Assembly (NCBI GenBank): GCA_029263195.1
Contig: JAJCXX010000006.1
Coordinates: 1-64,000 of the forward strand
Direction: 5' to 3'
Source of the DNA: Acidimicrobiales bacterium
GTDB lineage: Bacteria; Actinomycetota; Acidimicrobiia; Acidimicrobiales; Aldehydirespiratoraceae
Length of the DNA: 64,000 nt
A program made the translations under genes and the position numbers. A model generated the notes under the pieces. The model ran no database searches, had not been told where the DNA came from, and was given only the letters and a program-made list of their open reading frames with translations. Of the stretch, positions 1-7,399 are shown in pieces; position 1 is the first letter of the stretch, and each line of letters starts with the position of its first letter.

Positions 1-372
1 AGCGACCTGGTTGTCAACGCGTTGGTGATGGCGCTCACCCGCCGAGACCCCGACAACGACGTTGTCCACCACGCCGACAGGGGCCCGCAATACACGTCGC
101 TGACGTTCAGCAACAGCCTCGCCGATTGGGGCGTCACGGCGCCGTTCGGCGCTACCGGGGTGTGCTGGGACAACGCCGCGATGGAATCGACCTGGGCGAC
201 CATCAAACGCGACATCCGCCACATCCACGGACCGTGGGAAGACATAACCCGCTCGCAGCTGCGCACGATCCTGTTCGACTACATCGAAACGTTCTACAAC
301 CGAAGCCGACACCAAGCCCGCCGCGAGCACCGAACCCCCGCCGAGGTCTACGCTGCCTCCAAAGCAGCATGA
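1..372 (+). CDS. IS3-family transposase (OrfB/integrase core), 3' part only
   Basis: The reading frame is open from the first base of the window, so the gene begins upstream; about 123 codons are visible. The protein is the C-terminal half of a DDE/rve integrase: an HHADRGPQYTS block carrying the second catalytic Asp, then a GVCWDNAAMESTWATIK block with the catalytic Glu, then the FYNRSRHQARR tail typical of IS3/IS150-type OrfB proteins. It would catalyse excision and insertion of the element. It marks the left side of the window as mobile DNA. I could not identify the element's right terminal repeat with confidence. Confidence 0.9.
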   Translation, partial: SDLVVNALVMALTRRDPDNDVVHHADRGPQYTSLTFSNSLADWGVTAPFGATGVCWDNAAMESTWATIKRDIRHIHGPWEDITRSQLRTILFDYIETFYNRSRHQARREHRTPAEVYAASKAA

Positions 373-428
373 GAAACCACAATCACCCTGTCTCACGTAG
401 CGGGGGAACTCCAGACCTCCACGATTCC

Positions 429-456
429 ATCCCTACTTTTCTCGAATAGTAGGGAT
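429..456. repeat. Perfect 9-bp inverted repeat (hairpin) downstream of the transposase
   Basis: ATCCCTACT at 429-437 is matched exactly by AGTAGGGAT at 448-456 with a 10-nt loop. It could be a terminator, part of the insertion-sequence end, or a recombination site. There is no T-tract after it, so a terminator is not favoured. Confidence 0.5.
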
Positions 457-493
457 ACCCAGCGGTAGCCAGCGGATAGCACCGGTCGACGTT

Positions 494-647
494 TCCCCAG
501 GTCAGCTGGCATAAACGGACACCAGTGGACATCTGTGGGTAAGTCCAAATCAGACCCACGACATCTTCGAAGGCACCGAACAGATCCAGCAGCTGGTGAT
601 CAGCAGGGCCATCTCGGGGCTGCGTATCGAGTGATCTGACCTGGGGA
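494..647. repeat. 12-bp perfect inverted repeat bounding a 154-bp segment
   Basis: TCCCCAGGTCAG at 494-505 and its exact reverse complement CTGACCTGGGGA at 636-647 enclose a segment with an acyl-CoA dehydrogenase C-terminal remnant. The right arm starts one base after the remnant's stop codon. The arms could be terminal repeats of a small non-autonomous element or remnants of insertion-sequence ends. No target duplication is evident next to them. Confidence 0.55.
551..634 (+). pseudogene. Acyl-CoA dehydrogenase C-terminal remnant
   Basis: A 27-codon open stretch ending in TGA (632-634) reads as DIFEGTEQIQQLVISRAI followed by SGLRIE. This is the highly conserved last helix of acyl-CoA dehydrogenases, where the EGTxQIQ motif carries a residue that contacts FAD and the adjacent subunit. 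The rest of the roughly 380-residue gene is missing. A one-base shift just upstream would continue the similarity for about three codons. It is a dead fragment left by rearrangement, not a functional gene. Confidence 0.65.
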
Positions 648-775
648 TTTGTTGATCACCGTCACAAGGGTGACCAGCGGAAAACAGCGGTCACAACTCA
701 AGACAGTGCCCGCTGTGCGTGGTTCTCGGCGGTGCCGAACGCTCTTGCGGTCGCCCCAGTCGCCATCAAGCTGGC

Positions 776-841
776 ACTATGCTGCTGTTTTGGTGGCATA
801 GCAGCATTATACTGCCTTCTTATACTACTGACTGGGAGAGT
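776..841 (+). promoter_or_regulatory. hipBA promoter region with 8-bp operator-like dyad
   Basis: ATGCTGCT at 779-786 is repeated inverted as AGCAGCAT at 800-807. It is followed by two TATACT hexamers (808-813 and 821-826) that could act as -10 elements, and by a GGGAGAG ribosome-binding sequence at 834-840. A dyad at the promoter is the usual target of the HipB-type antitoxin in autorepression. The assignment is by position and pattern only. Confidence 0.5.
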
Positions 842-847
842 ATGTCG

Positions 848-1177
848 ATGGCTCGAGCAACTACACCGCAGGCTCGCGACGCCGCCCGCGCCCTTGGTGC
901 CCAGGTGACAGCGGCTCGACGAGAACGTCGGTGGAGCGCAGTCCGACTCGCTGAACAAGCAGGGATCAATCTGCGGACCCTCCGCAAGGTCGAGCGCGGG
1001 GACGCGACGGTCGCACTTGGCACGGCGTTCGATGTCGCCGTCCTCGTGGGAGTCCCGCTCTTCACTCCGAGCCCCTCCGAGCTCGCAATCCTCGCTGACA
1101 ATCTTGTGAATCGCGCCGCGCTGCTCGGCGAGCGAGTCTTGGCGATCTCCGACGAGGGCCTCGATGACGACTTCTGA
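848..1177 (+). CDS. hipB: HipB-like XRE-family antitoxin
   Basis: This small DNA-binding protein of about 109 residues has a helix-turn-helix around residues 15-65, including SAVRLAEQAGINLRTLRKVERG. It has the order and size of HipB antitoxins, which bind HipA and repress their own operon. I chose ATG 848 because GGGAGAG (834-840) lies at a good distance. ATG 842 is too close to that sequence, and the longer reading from 719 runs through the promoter. Its end overlaps the hipA start by 14 bases, so the two are translationally coupled. A nearby dyad (779-807) is the likely operator. Confidence 0.82.
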   Translation: MARATTPQARDAARALGAQVTAARRERRWSAVRLAEQAGINLRTLRKVERGDATVALGTAFDVAVLVGVPLFTPSPSELAILADNLVNRAALLGERVLAISDEGLDDDF

Positions 1178-2429
1178 GACGCCGGAGCGTGCATACGTCT
1201 GGTCATGGCTGCCGGGCGAAAGCGAGCCCATCCCGACCGGGGTACTCGAAGCGATTCCTGCGCCCGGCGGCGGCCACGTGATCACGTTTGCGTACGGTCG
1301 GTCCTATCTGGCAAACGAGAAGGCGATCCCTCTCTACCTTCCGGAGCTGCCGCTACGCCGCGGGCGAATCGAACCAGCCCCCGACCTCGAAGTGGCCGGT
1401 GTCATTCGTGACGGCGGTCCCGATGCGTGGGGTCAACGCGTAATCATGAGGCAGCTGATGTCTGGCGATGCGAGGGACCGCGACCCCGGAGATGTGCCGA
1501 TTCTGACCTACCTGCTCCGATCAGGATCGAATCGAACGGGCTCGCTCGACTTCCAAGAATCGCCGATCGAGTACGTCCCACGCGTTCACGATGCACCGCT
1601 CGAGGATCTCCTGCGCGCCGCCAACGCGGTCCAGGAGGGTGAGGAACTCGAGGAGCCCTTGGCAGAAGCTTTGACTGCAGGATCGTCGGCTGGTGGCGCC
1701 CGCCCGAAGGCGACATTGATCGATGGTTCGCGCAACCTGATTGCGAAGTTCTCTTCGCCGACCGACAGCTATCCGGTGATCAAGGCGGAGGCGGCAGCGA
1801 TGAAGCTTGCCGAACTCGTCGGAATCCGCGTAGCCAAGACCGAAGTGGTTCAGGTCTCTGGGCGAGATGTATTGCTAGTCGAGAGATTCGACCGTGGGCC
1901 GGATGGGACGCGGCGGGGATTCGTGTCTGCCCTGACGATCCTCGGGTTTCACGAGCTGGCGGGGCGGCATGCGACGTACCACGACCTCGCAGACGTGATC
2001 CGCCAGCGCTTCCTCACCCGCACTCAGACGCTCCACGAACTCTTTGCCCGGGTCGTGTTCAACATCCTTATGGGCAACACAGATGACCATGCGCGGAATC
2101 ACGCAGCGTTCTGGGACGGCGAACGGCTAGAGCTCACACCGGCCTACGACATCTGTCCTCAGGCAAGGGCAGGTGGAGAACAGGCACAGGCGATGGCGAT
2201 CGCTCCCGATGGAGGGCGACTGTCGCAGGTGACGGTATGCATAGGCGCGGCGCGTCACTACGACCTGAGCGAACGCGACGCACGTGCGATCATCGACCGA
2301 CAGCTTGCTGTGATCACGGAGCGCTGGGATGAGGTCGCCGACACCGTTGGTCTGACGCGCGCTGAGCGACGGGAACTCTGGGGTAACCAGATCCTCAACC
2401 CGTTCTCGACCTACGGCTACGACGAGTAG
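1164..2429 (+). CDS. hipA: HipA-family serine/threonine kinase toxin
   Basis: This 421-residue protein has the full HipA layout. An N-terminal subdomain (about 1-110) is followed by the kinase core. GGARPKA (177-183) marks the nucleotide-binding loop, preceded by Ser174/Ser175 where HipA toxins autophosphorylate. LLVERFDR (237-244) follows, then ILMGNTDDHARN (301-312) with the catalytic Asp, and LTPAYDI (324-330) with the metal-binding Asp. HipA proteins phosphorylate targets such as glutamyl-tRNA synthetase and induce dormancy, with HipB neutralising them. Length and motifs are intact, so it is probably active. It overlaps hipB and lies beside an insertion-sequence remnant, as expected for a horizontally mobile toxin-antitoxin pair. 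Confidence 0.9.
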   Translation: MTTSETPERAYVWSWLPGESEPIPTGVLEAIPAPGGGHVITFAYGRSYLANEKAIPLYLPELPLRRGRIEPAPDLEVAGVIRDGGPDAWGQRVIMRQLMSGDARDRDPGDVPILTYLLRSGSNRTGSLDFQESPIEYVPRVHDAPLEDLLRAANAVQEGEELEEPLAEALTAGSSAGGARPKATLIDGSRNLIAKFSSPTDSYPVIKAEAAAMKLAELVGIRVAKTEVVQVSGRDVLLVERFDRGPDGTRRGFVSALTILGFHELAGRHATYHDLADVIRQRFLTRTQTLHELFARVVFNILMGNTDDHARNHAAFWDGERLELTPAYDICPQARAGGEQAQAMAIAPDGGRLSQVTVCIGAARHYDLSERDARAIIDRQLAVITERWDEVADTVGLTRAERRELWGNQILNPFSTYGYDE

Positions 2430-2464
2430 CGAGCACTCCTCGAACTATCTTGCGAGGGTCTTCT

Positions 2465-2492
2465 CGTCCCCCCGCTGCCGTCCCCCCGCTGC
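2465..2492. repeat. Two perfect tandem copies of a 14-bp unit
   Basis: CGTCCCCCCGCTGC occurs twice in direct succession (2465-2478, 2479-2492) in the short gap between the convergent hipA and MFS genes. This may be replication slippage, and no function is apparent. Confidence 0.7.
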
Positions 2493-2502
2493 CGCTCGTC
2501 AG

Positions 2503-3825
2503 CTAGTGGTCGAACAAGTGGGCGTTGTGGAAGAAACCGAGAACTCCCACCTTTGCCTCGACGTCTTCGTGGTGGGGCGGGAAGATCAATGCAGCAGCGA
2601 GTGCTCCGATTAGGCACGCCGCGCCGCAGATCGCGAACGCCAGCGGGAAGTTTCCGATGTCGCCGAGCCAGCCACCCAGAATCGGGAAGACGATGCCGCC
2701 CGCGCCGTAGGCAAGAAACACCCACGGGTAGTTCTGTCCGATGGCGTTGTCACCGAACTCGTCGGCCGTCAATGCGGGGAAGAGCGCGAAGTTGCCACCG
2801 AAGTTGAAACCGATCAAGGTGGCCGCCAGGTACAGCAGATACTCGTTGCCGGCCATCGGGATGAAGGCGAAGAGAAAGACGCCCTGGCTGGCGGTCATGG
2901 CAATGACCGAGTTCTTGCGGCCCAAGCGATCGCTGGCCGCCCCCCAAACCAAACGGCCTGCGCCGTTGGCAACGCTGAAGAACAGCGCCATAGCGGTCCC
3001 CGCAATTGCGCTGGCCTCGTTCTCGCTCAGACCAGAGTCGGTGAGTGATTCGACCGGATAGAGCTTCATCAATCCGATGGCCATGAGCCCGGCGCCGGCA
3101 CTGACCGCGAAGGTCAGCGAGATCAGGTGGAACTGGGGCGTGCGTTGCATCTCGCGTGGGCTGAAATCCTCGCCGCCAGACCCCGCGGCGACCGGAGGTA
3201 CGAACCCCTCGGGGACCCACCCCTCGGGTGGCATCTTCATCACGACGCTCGACCCGACAACGAGCAGGGCAAACACGAGGCCGTAGGTGAGGAAGGTCCC
3301 GTCGAGTCCGTAGGAATCGATCAGCCCACCCCATGAACCGGCGATCTTGATCCACGCCAACGCGCCAAATCCGAATCCGGCAACGGCCGCGCCGGCGATC
3401 ATGCCCTTTCGGTCAGGGAACCACCGCATGCCGACGGCAATCGGGACGACGTAGGCGAGCCCGATCCCCGCGCCGCCGATCACGCCCGCGCCGATCAGGA
3501 CAACTGCGAAGTTGTCCCCGCCGTCGAGGCTGGCGATCGCGTAGCCGGCGCCGAGTGTGGTTCCCCCCATCGCGGCGAGGCGGCGTGGCCCCCAGGTCTT
3601 GAGCCTCCGGCCGGCCAGGACCATGACGAGAGCAAACATGCCGAGCCCGATCGAGAAGACGATCTGCGTTTCCAGCCGACTCCATCCGGCGTCGCGGAGA
3701 GCGGGAGTGAACACCGACCAGGCGTAGATGGCGCCAAGACACAGCTGGATCACGATGGCGCCGACGACGGCCGGCCACCGCCGCAACGCCAGAACCGAGT
3801 GGGAAGGCAAGGTGTGCATGGCCAT
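2503..3825 (-). CDS. MFS transporter, oxalate/formate-antiporter (OFA) type
   Basis: This 440-residue integral membrane protein has about 12 predicted helices. The N-terminus reads VIQLCLGAIYAWSVFTPAL, the signature start of OFA/OxlT-like major facilitator proteins, and an RKGMIAG loop follows the fourth or fifth helix. OFA members exchange or import small carboxylates, but many are uncharacterised. It is divergent from a sugar-kinase/isomerase pair across about 140 bp, so it may import the substrate of those enzymes or export a product. The predicted start is ATG 3825, and the C-terminus is cytoplasmic and charged. The substrate cannot be told from the sequence. Confidence 0.85.
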   Translation of the reverse strand: MAMHTLPSHSVLALRRWPAVVGAIVIQLCLGAIYAWSVFTPALRDAGWSRLETQIVFSIGLGMFALVMVLAGRRLKTWGPRRLAAMGGTTLGAGYAIASLDGGDNFAVVLIGAGVIGGAGIGLAYVVPIAVGMRWFPDRKGMIAGAAVAGFGFGALAWIKIAGSWGGLIDSYGLDGTFLTYGLVFALLVVGSSVVMKMPPEGWVPEGFVPPVAAGSGGEDFSPREMQRTPQFHLISLTFAVSAGAGLMAIGLMKLYPVESLTDSGLSENEASAIAGTAMALFFSVANGAGRLVWGAASDRLGRKNSVIAMTASQGVFLFAFIPMAGNEYLLYLAATLIGFNFGGNFALFPALTADEFGDNAIGQNYPWVFLAYGAGGIVFPILGGWLGDIGNFPLAFAICGAACLIGALAAALIFPPHHEDVEAKVGVLGFFHNAHLFDH

Positions 3826-3964
3826 CAGGGATTAACCGTATGAATGATCGCTCGCCGGGGGCAGGGGCGAAGGTCACGTGCCTGCGTGCCCGCTGACGCC
3901 GACGTGAACGTGGTCGGATATGGTCCGGTCGGCATGTGCGCACGGCTCTGCTGAGGTGACTGAG

Positions 3965-4867
3965 ATGTCCCACGTGACCTGCATCGGGATCGCCACACTG
4001 GATCTGGTGTTTCGCGTCGACACCTATCCCACCGGGCCCGGCAAGTACCCGGCCCACGGACGCGACGAGATTGGTGGGGGAGTGGCCGCGAATGCGGCGG
4101 TGACCGTGGCCGCGCTAGGCGGCGAGGCCGCATTCATCGGGTGCGTGGGCGATGACTTGACCGGTGACCGCATCGTGGCCGGTCTGGCTAGCGCGGGTGT
4201 CGACGTGGCTGCGGTTCGTCGGGTGGCAGGTGCAGCCTCGCCGCTCTCGGCGGTACTCGTCGACGGAACGGGTGACCGCCTGATCGTGAACCACGCCGAC
4301 CCGGATCTTTTCAGCGCGGGCCCGCCGGTCGACCACCACGAACTTGCGGGGACGGCAGCCGTACTCACCGATATGCGCTGGCCGGGCGGTGCCGTGCCCG
4401 CTTTGCTGGAGGCGCGAGAGCGTGGGTTGCCGGCCATCGTGGACTGCGATCACGATCCCGCGGTCAACCGCGGTACCGAGATTCTGGCGGCGGCAACCCA
4501 TGTGATCTTCTCTCTTCCGACATTGATGGCCTTCACTGGTGGCGCAGATGCCGAGGAGGCAATGCGCAGCGTCGCGGAACACACCGATGCCTGGGTCGCA
4601 GCCACCGCGGGTGATGAAGGCGTCTACTGGCTCGATGACGGCTCAGTGCATCACCGCAGTGCGTTCGTGGTCGACGTAGTCGACACTCTTGGTGCCGGCG
4701 ACGTGTTTCACGGGGCCTTCGCGTTGGCCATCGTCGAAGGCCAGTCGGTCGAGTCGGCCCTACGCTTCGCGACGGGGGCCTCGGCTGTGAAATGCACCAG
4801 AACCGGGGGAAGAGCCGGGATTCCCGATCGCCGAGAGGTCGCAGCCTTCCTCGAGTCAAACCCATGA
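3965..4867 (+). CDS. PfkB-family carbohydrate kinase (ketohexokinase/sulfofructose-kinase-like)
   Basis: This protein of about 300 residues starts CIGIATLDLVFRVDTYP and has a GGGVAANAAVTVAALGG substrate-site region. It ends with the PfkB signature DTLGAGDVFHGAF, whose Asp is the catalytic base for ATP-dependent phosphorylation of a sugar hydroxyl. I preferred ATG 3965, preceded by GAGGTG, over the longer reading from 3920, because family members begin just before the first beta strand. The next gene, 25 bp downstream, is a fucose-isomerase-fold protein, giving an isomerase-kinase pair typical of a ketose catabolic route. The actual sugar is unknown. Confidence 0.85.
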   Translation: MSHVTCIGIATLDLVFRVDTYPTGPGKYPAHGRDEIGGGVAANAAVTVAALGGEAAFIGCVGDDLTGDRIVAGLASAGVDVAAVRRVAGAASPLSAVLVDGTGDRLIVNHADPDLFSAGPPVDHHELAGTAAVLTDMRWPGGAVPALLEARERGLPAIVDCDHDPAVNRGTEILAAATHVIFSLPTLMAFTGGADAEEAMRSVAEHTDAWVAATAGDEGVYWLDDGSVHHRSAFVVDVVDTLGAGDVFHGAFALAIVEGQSVESALRFATGASAVKCTRTGGRAGIPDRREVAAFLESNP

Positions 4868-4892
4868 CATCGAGGCCCAAGGAGGTCAGCCA

Positions 4893-6287
4893 ATGCGTCT
4901 AGCGGTCGCCGCCATTGCCAGCCCGATGTTCGATACCGCGTTCGCCCAGCGGATGGCGACCGCAGCGTTCGAGGTCCTCGACACCGTTGGCGCCGAGTTG
5001 ATCGGTTCGCCTTCTCTGTTGGTGAACGAAGACGCCGTCAATGCTGCAGTGACAGCGTGGACCGGCGCCGACCTCGACGCCCTGGTGCTTCTCCAGGCCA
5101 GCTTCGCCGACTCCAGGCTTGCCGTCGCCCTGGCCGAATCCACCGATGCCCCGACATTGTTGTGGGCGTTCCCGGAGGACCGCACCGGAGGGCGACTCCT
5201 ACTCAACTCACTCTGCGGCATCAACCTGGCCGGGTTCGCTCTCAAGCGCCGAGGCCGCGATTACCGCTGGATGTACCGTCGGCCCTCCGATGCAAACGCG
5301 CTCGCCGAGTTGAGGCGTGCCCTCGTCACCGCGCAGTCGCCACCGCTGGCTCCTTCGCCCGTTCTGGCGCTGGACTCCGGAGCTCAGCGTGAGGTCGATG
5401 ACGTCCGGCGTCGTCTCGCCGAGTCGACCATCGGCATCGTGGGTGAGCGCCCGGCGGGCTTCGAACCTTGCGACTACGACCCGACCCGGCTTGCTGATGT
5501 AACGGGCGCGGCGGCCGAGCAAGTGTCGTTGCCTCTGTTCTTCGCTCGGGCGCGCCAAGCCTCCGATGCTGATGTCGCCGCCCTGCGGGCCGAAATCGCG
5601 GTGGATCTGCATGGACTCGACGCACTCGACCAGTTGTCCCTGGATCGGAGCCTGCGTCTGAATCTGGGTCTGAGCAGCCTGATTCAGGAGCGCGGCTGGA
5701 GCGCCGTCGCCACCCGGTGTTGGCCCGAGTGCTTCACCGAGTTCGGAGCGGCGGCGTGCGCTCCGCAGGCATTCCTGGCTGACGCCGGGGTGCCCGCGTG
5801 CTGTGAGGCCGACGCCTACGGCAGCGTCACAGGCCTCGTCCTGCAATGGCTCACCGGGTCCCCGTCTTTCGTGGCCGATCTGGTGGGGGTTGATTTCGAC
5901 GAGGGCACCGGCGTCTTCTGGCACTGCGGGCTGGCGCCGATCTCGTTGGCGGATCCCGAAGCAGTCGCTACTGCGACGGTGCACAGCAACCGGGGGAAGC
6001 CACTGCTCAACGAGTTTCCCCTCAAGCCGGGGCGGGTGACGCTCGCCCGTTTCAGTCAGTCGGCCGGGGAGGACCGCCTGGTGATCGGAGGTGGGGAGAT
6101 GCTGCGGGCACCGCTGGCGTTCGCCGGCACGGCAGGAGTGCTCCAGTTCGATCGGCCCGCGGTCGACGTGTTGGACACCGTGATGGGCGAAGGACTGGAA
6201 CACCACTACGGCATCGGCTACGGCGATGTCCGTGCCGAGTTGTACGCACTCGCCGACCAACTCGACCTGGCGGTTGTCAGCCTCTGA
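4893..6287 (+). CDS. L-fucose/L-arabinose isomerase-fold protein
   Basis: This 464-residue protein is preceded by a strong AAGGAGG site. The C-terminal half has the features of fucose/arabinose-type aldose-ketose isomerases: a CWPECF block, CCEADAYGSVTGLVLQWL with the metal-ligand Glu and Asp, VFWHCGLAP, and a late HH pair (EGLEHHYGIGYG). It probably interconverts an aldose and ketose in a metal-dependent way before the upstream PfkB kinase acts. Sulfoquinovose isomerases of the actinobacterial sulfo-EMP2 route belong to this superfamily, so a sulfosugar is one possibility. Other deoxy- or acidic sugars are equally open. Confidence 0.72.
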   Translation: MRLAVAAIASPMFDTAFAQRMATAAFEVLDTVGAELIGSPSLLVNEDAVNAAVTAWTGADLDALVLLQASFADSRLAVALAESTDAPTLLWAFPEDRTGGRLLLNSLCGINLAGFALKRRGRDYRWMYRRPSDANALAELRRALVTAQSPPLAPSPVLALDSGAQREVDDVRRRLAESTIGIVGERPAGFEPCDYDPTRLADVTGAAAEQVSLPLFFARARQASDADVAALRAEIAVDLHGLDALDQLSLDRSLRLNLGLSSLIQERGWSAVATRCWPECFTEFGAAACAPQAFLADAGVPACCEADAYGSVTGLVLQWLTGSPSFVADLVGVDFDEGTGVFWHCGLAPISLADPEAVATATVHSNRGKPLLNEFPLKPGRVTLARFSQSAGEDRLVIGGGEMLRAPLAFAGTAGVLQFDRPAVDVLDTVMGEGLEHHYGIGYGDVRAELYALADQLDLAVVSL

Positions 6288-6440
6288 GAACGGCCGGCGC
6301 GACTGCGAAATCAACACTCCGCACCACACGAAGACACCCCGTAGACCCCTCGGCAGGGACGAGGCGGTTTACGGCGGACTCAAATGGCCTCCATCGGAAT
6401 GCGCCGACCCGGCGACATGGCCGGTGCTACGTTCGGCGGC

Positions 6441-7307
6441 ATGAGTCGGTCACTCGGGACTTCCGATGAACCCGTAGATGGTCTCGGGCAGCGGACCAGA
6501 TTCGACAAGGCGATGGTGGTCGGGTTCGAGAGGGCGATCGCTCTGGACATCGTGGAAGTGGCGAGGGCGCTGGCGATTCATGACCGTTCGTGGAAAACGG
6601 AGACCTTCGAGCTGGCGGATGGGCAGGCTGTGCTGCTGGGCCCGAGTCTCTATGTGAACCGAGTACTGGCTGCGGGCCTTGAGACAGACGTGACCGACAT
6701 TCAACTCGACCTACTCGAGAGGCGCAGCAGCGCCGTCGGGGTCGAGCCGGCCTTCGAGATCAATGAGCACACGTTGCCGTCGGTTGCACCTCGATTGGCT
6801 GCCCGAGGATTCAGAGCCGGAGGTCAAACATCATTGATGTCCCGTGTAATCGATGACCACTCGCCCGACCCGGATCGTTCGGTCGAGGTGGAGGTGGTGG
6901 GCGAATCGGCTCTCGCCGTCTGGCAGGCTACGACCGCCGATGGTTGGGGTCACGGCAGCGGTGAGGCGCGCCGCGCCAGCGATGTGTTCGCCGCCGCTGC
7001 TGCCGATGCCCAGTCTCCCGGTCTGCTGCTTGCCCGCTCCGTTCTCGACAGAAGAATTCTGGGCTGTGCGACTCTGTCGATCCGAGACGATCTGGCGTTG
7101 CTCGGAGGAACGTCGACCCTCCCGACCGAGCGCGGACGTGGCGTCCACGCGGCGTTGATCACACATCGTCTGCGCATGGCTGCCGATGCCGGCTGCACGA
7201 TAGCGCTCGCGCAATGTGCCCCCGGTGGCGGATCAGAGCGAAACCTCGTTCGGCACGGGTTTGTGCGCATGCATACGACAACAACCCGGACAAGGTCGCG
7301 GAAATGA
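6441..7307 (+). CDS. GNAT-family N-acetyltransferase
   Basis: About 288 residues. The C-terminal domain carries the acetyl-CoA-binding motif A: LGGTSTLPTERGRGVHAALI, followed by an RNLVRHGFVRMH ending characteristic of GNAT enzymes. The N-terminal part (about 1-160) is a second, degenerate GNAT-like half, as in tandem-GNAT proteins. I prefer ATG 6441 to 6384, because a TACGTT hexamer ends 7 bases before it, suggesting a leaderless transcript. The substrate is unknown. It stands alone between the sugar locus and the phosphoesterase. Confidence 0.75.
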   Translation: MSRSLGTSDEPVDGLGQRTRFDKAMVVGFERAIALDIVEVARALAIHDRSWKTETFELADGQAVLLGPSLYVNRVLAAGLETDVTDIQLDLLERRSSAVGVEPAFEINEHTLPSVAPRLAARGFRAGGQTSLMSRVIDDHSPDPDRSVEVEVVGESALAVWQATTADGWGHGSGEARRASDVFAAAAADAQSPGLLLARSVLDRRILGCATLSIRDDLALLGGTSTLPTERGRGVHAALITHRLRMAADAGCTIALAQCAPGGGSERNLVRHGFVRMHTTTTRTRSRK

Positions 7308-7399
7308 CCAGCCTCGCTTGTCGTTGTTGATGCGGCTGCTCCCGGTCCGACTGCTCTCCGCCCGCAGACGTCGCAGCCGGTTCTGATACGAATTGGGTC

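Larger units (their letters stand above)
373..847. other. Non-coding mobile-element scar between the transposase and hipB
   Basis: This 475-bp stretch has no intact gene. It holds a perfect 9-bp hairpin (429-437 with 448-456), a 12-bp inverted repeat (494-505 with 636-647) around an acyl-CoA dehydrogenase tail, a GTGACC/GGTCAC dyad (670-675, 689-694), and the hipBA promoter area from about 776. The mosaic suggests successive insertions and deletions. Confidence 0.6.

Noticed and set aside
3875-3880. CACGTG palindrome between the MFS and kinase genes
   Set aside because: A six-base palindrome is expected often by chance at this GC content and is not extended or repeated usefully.
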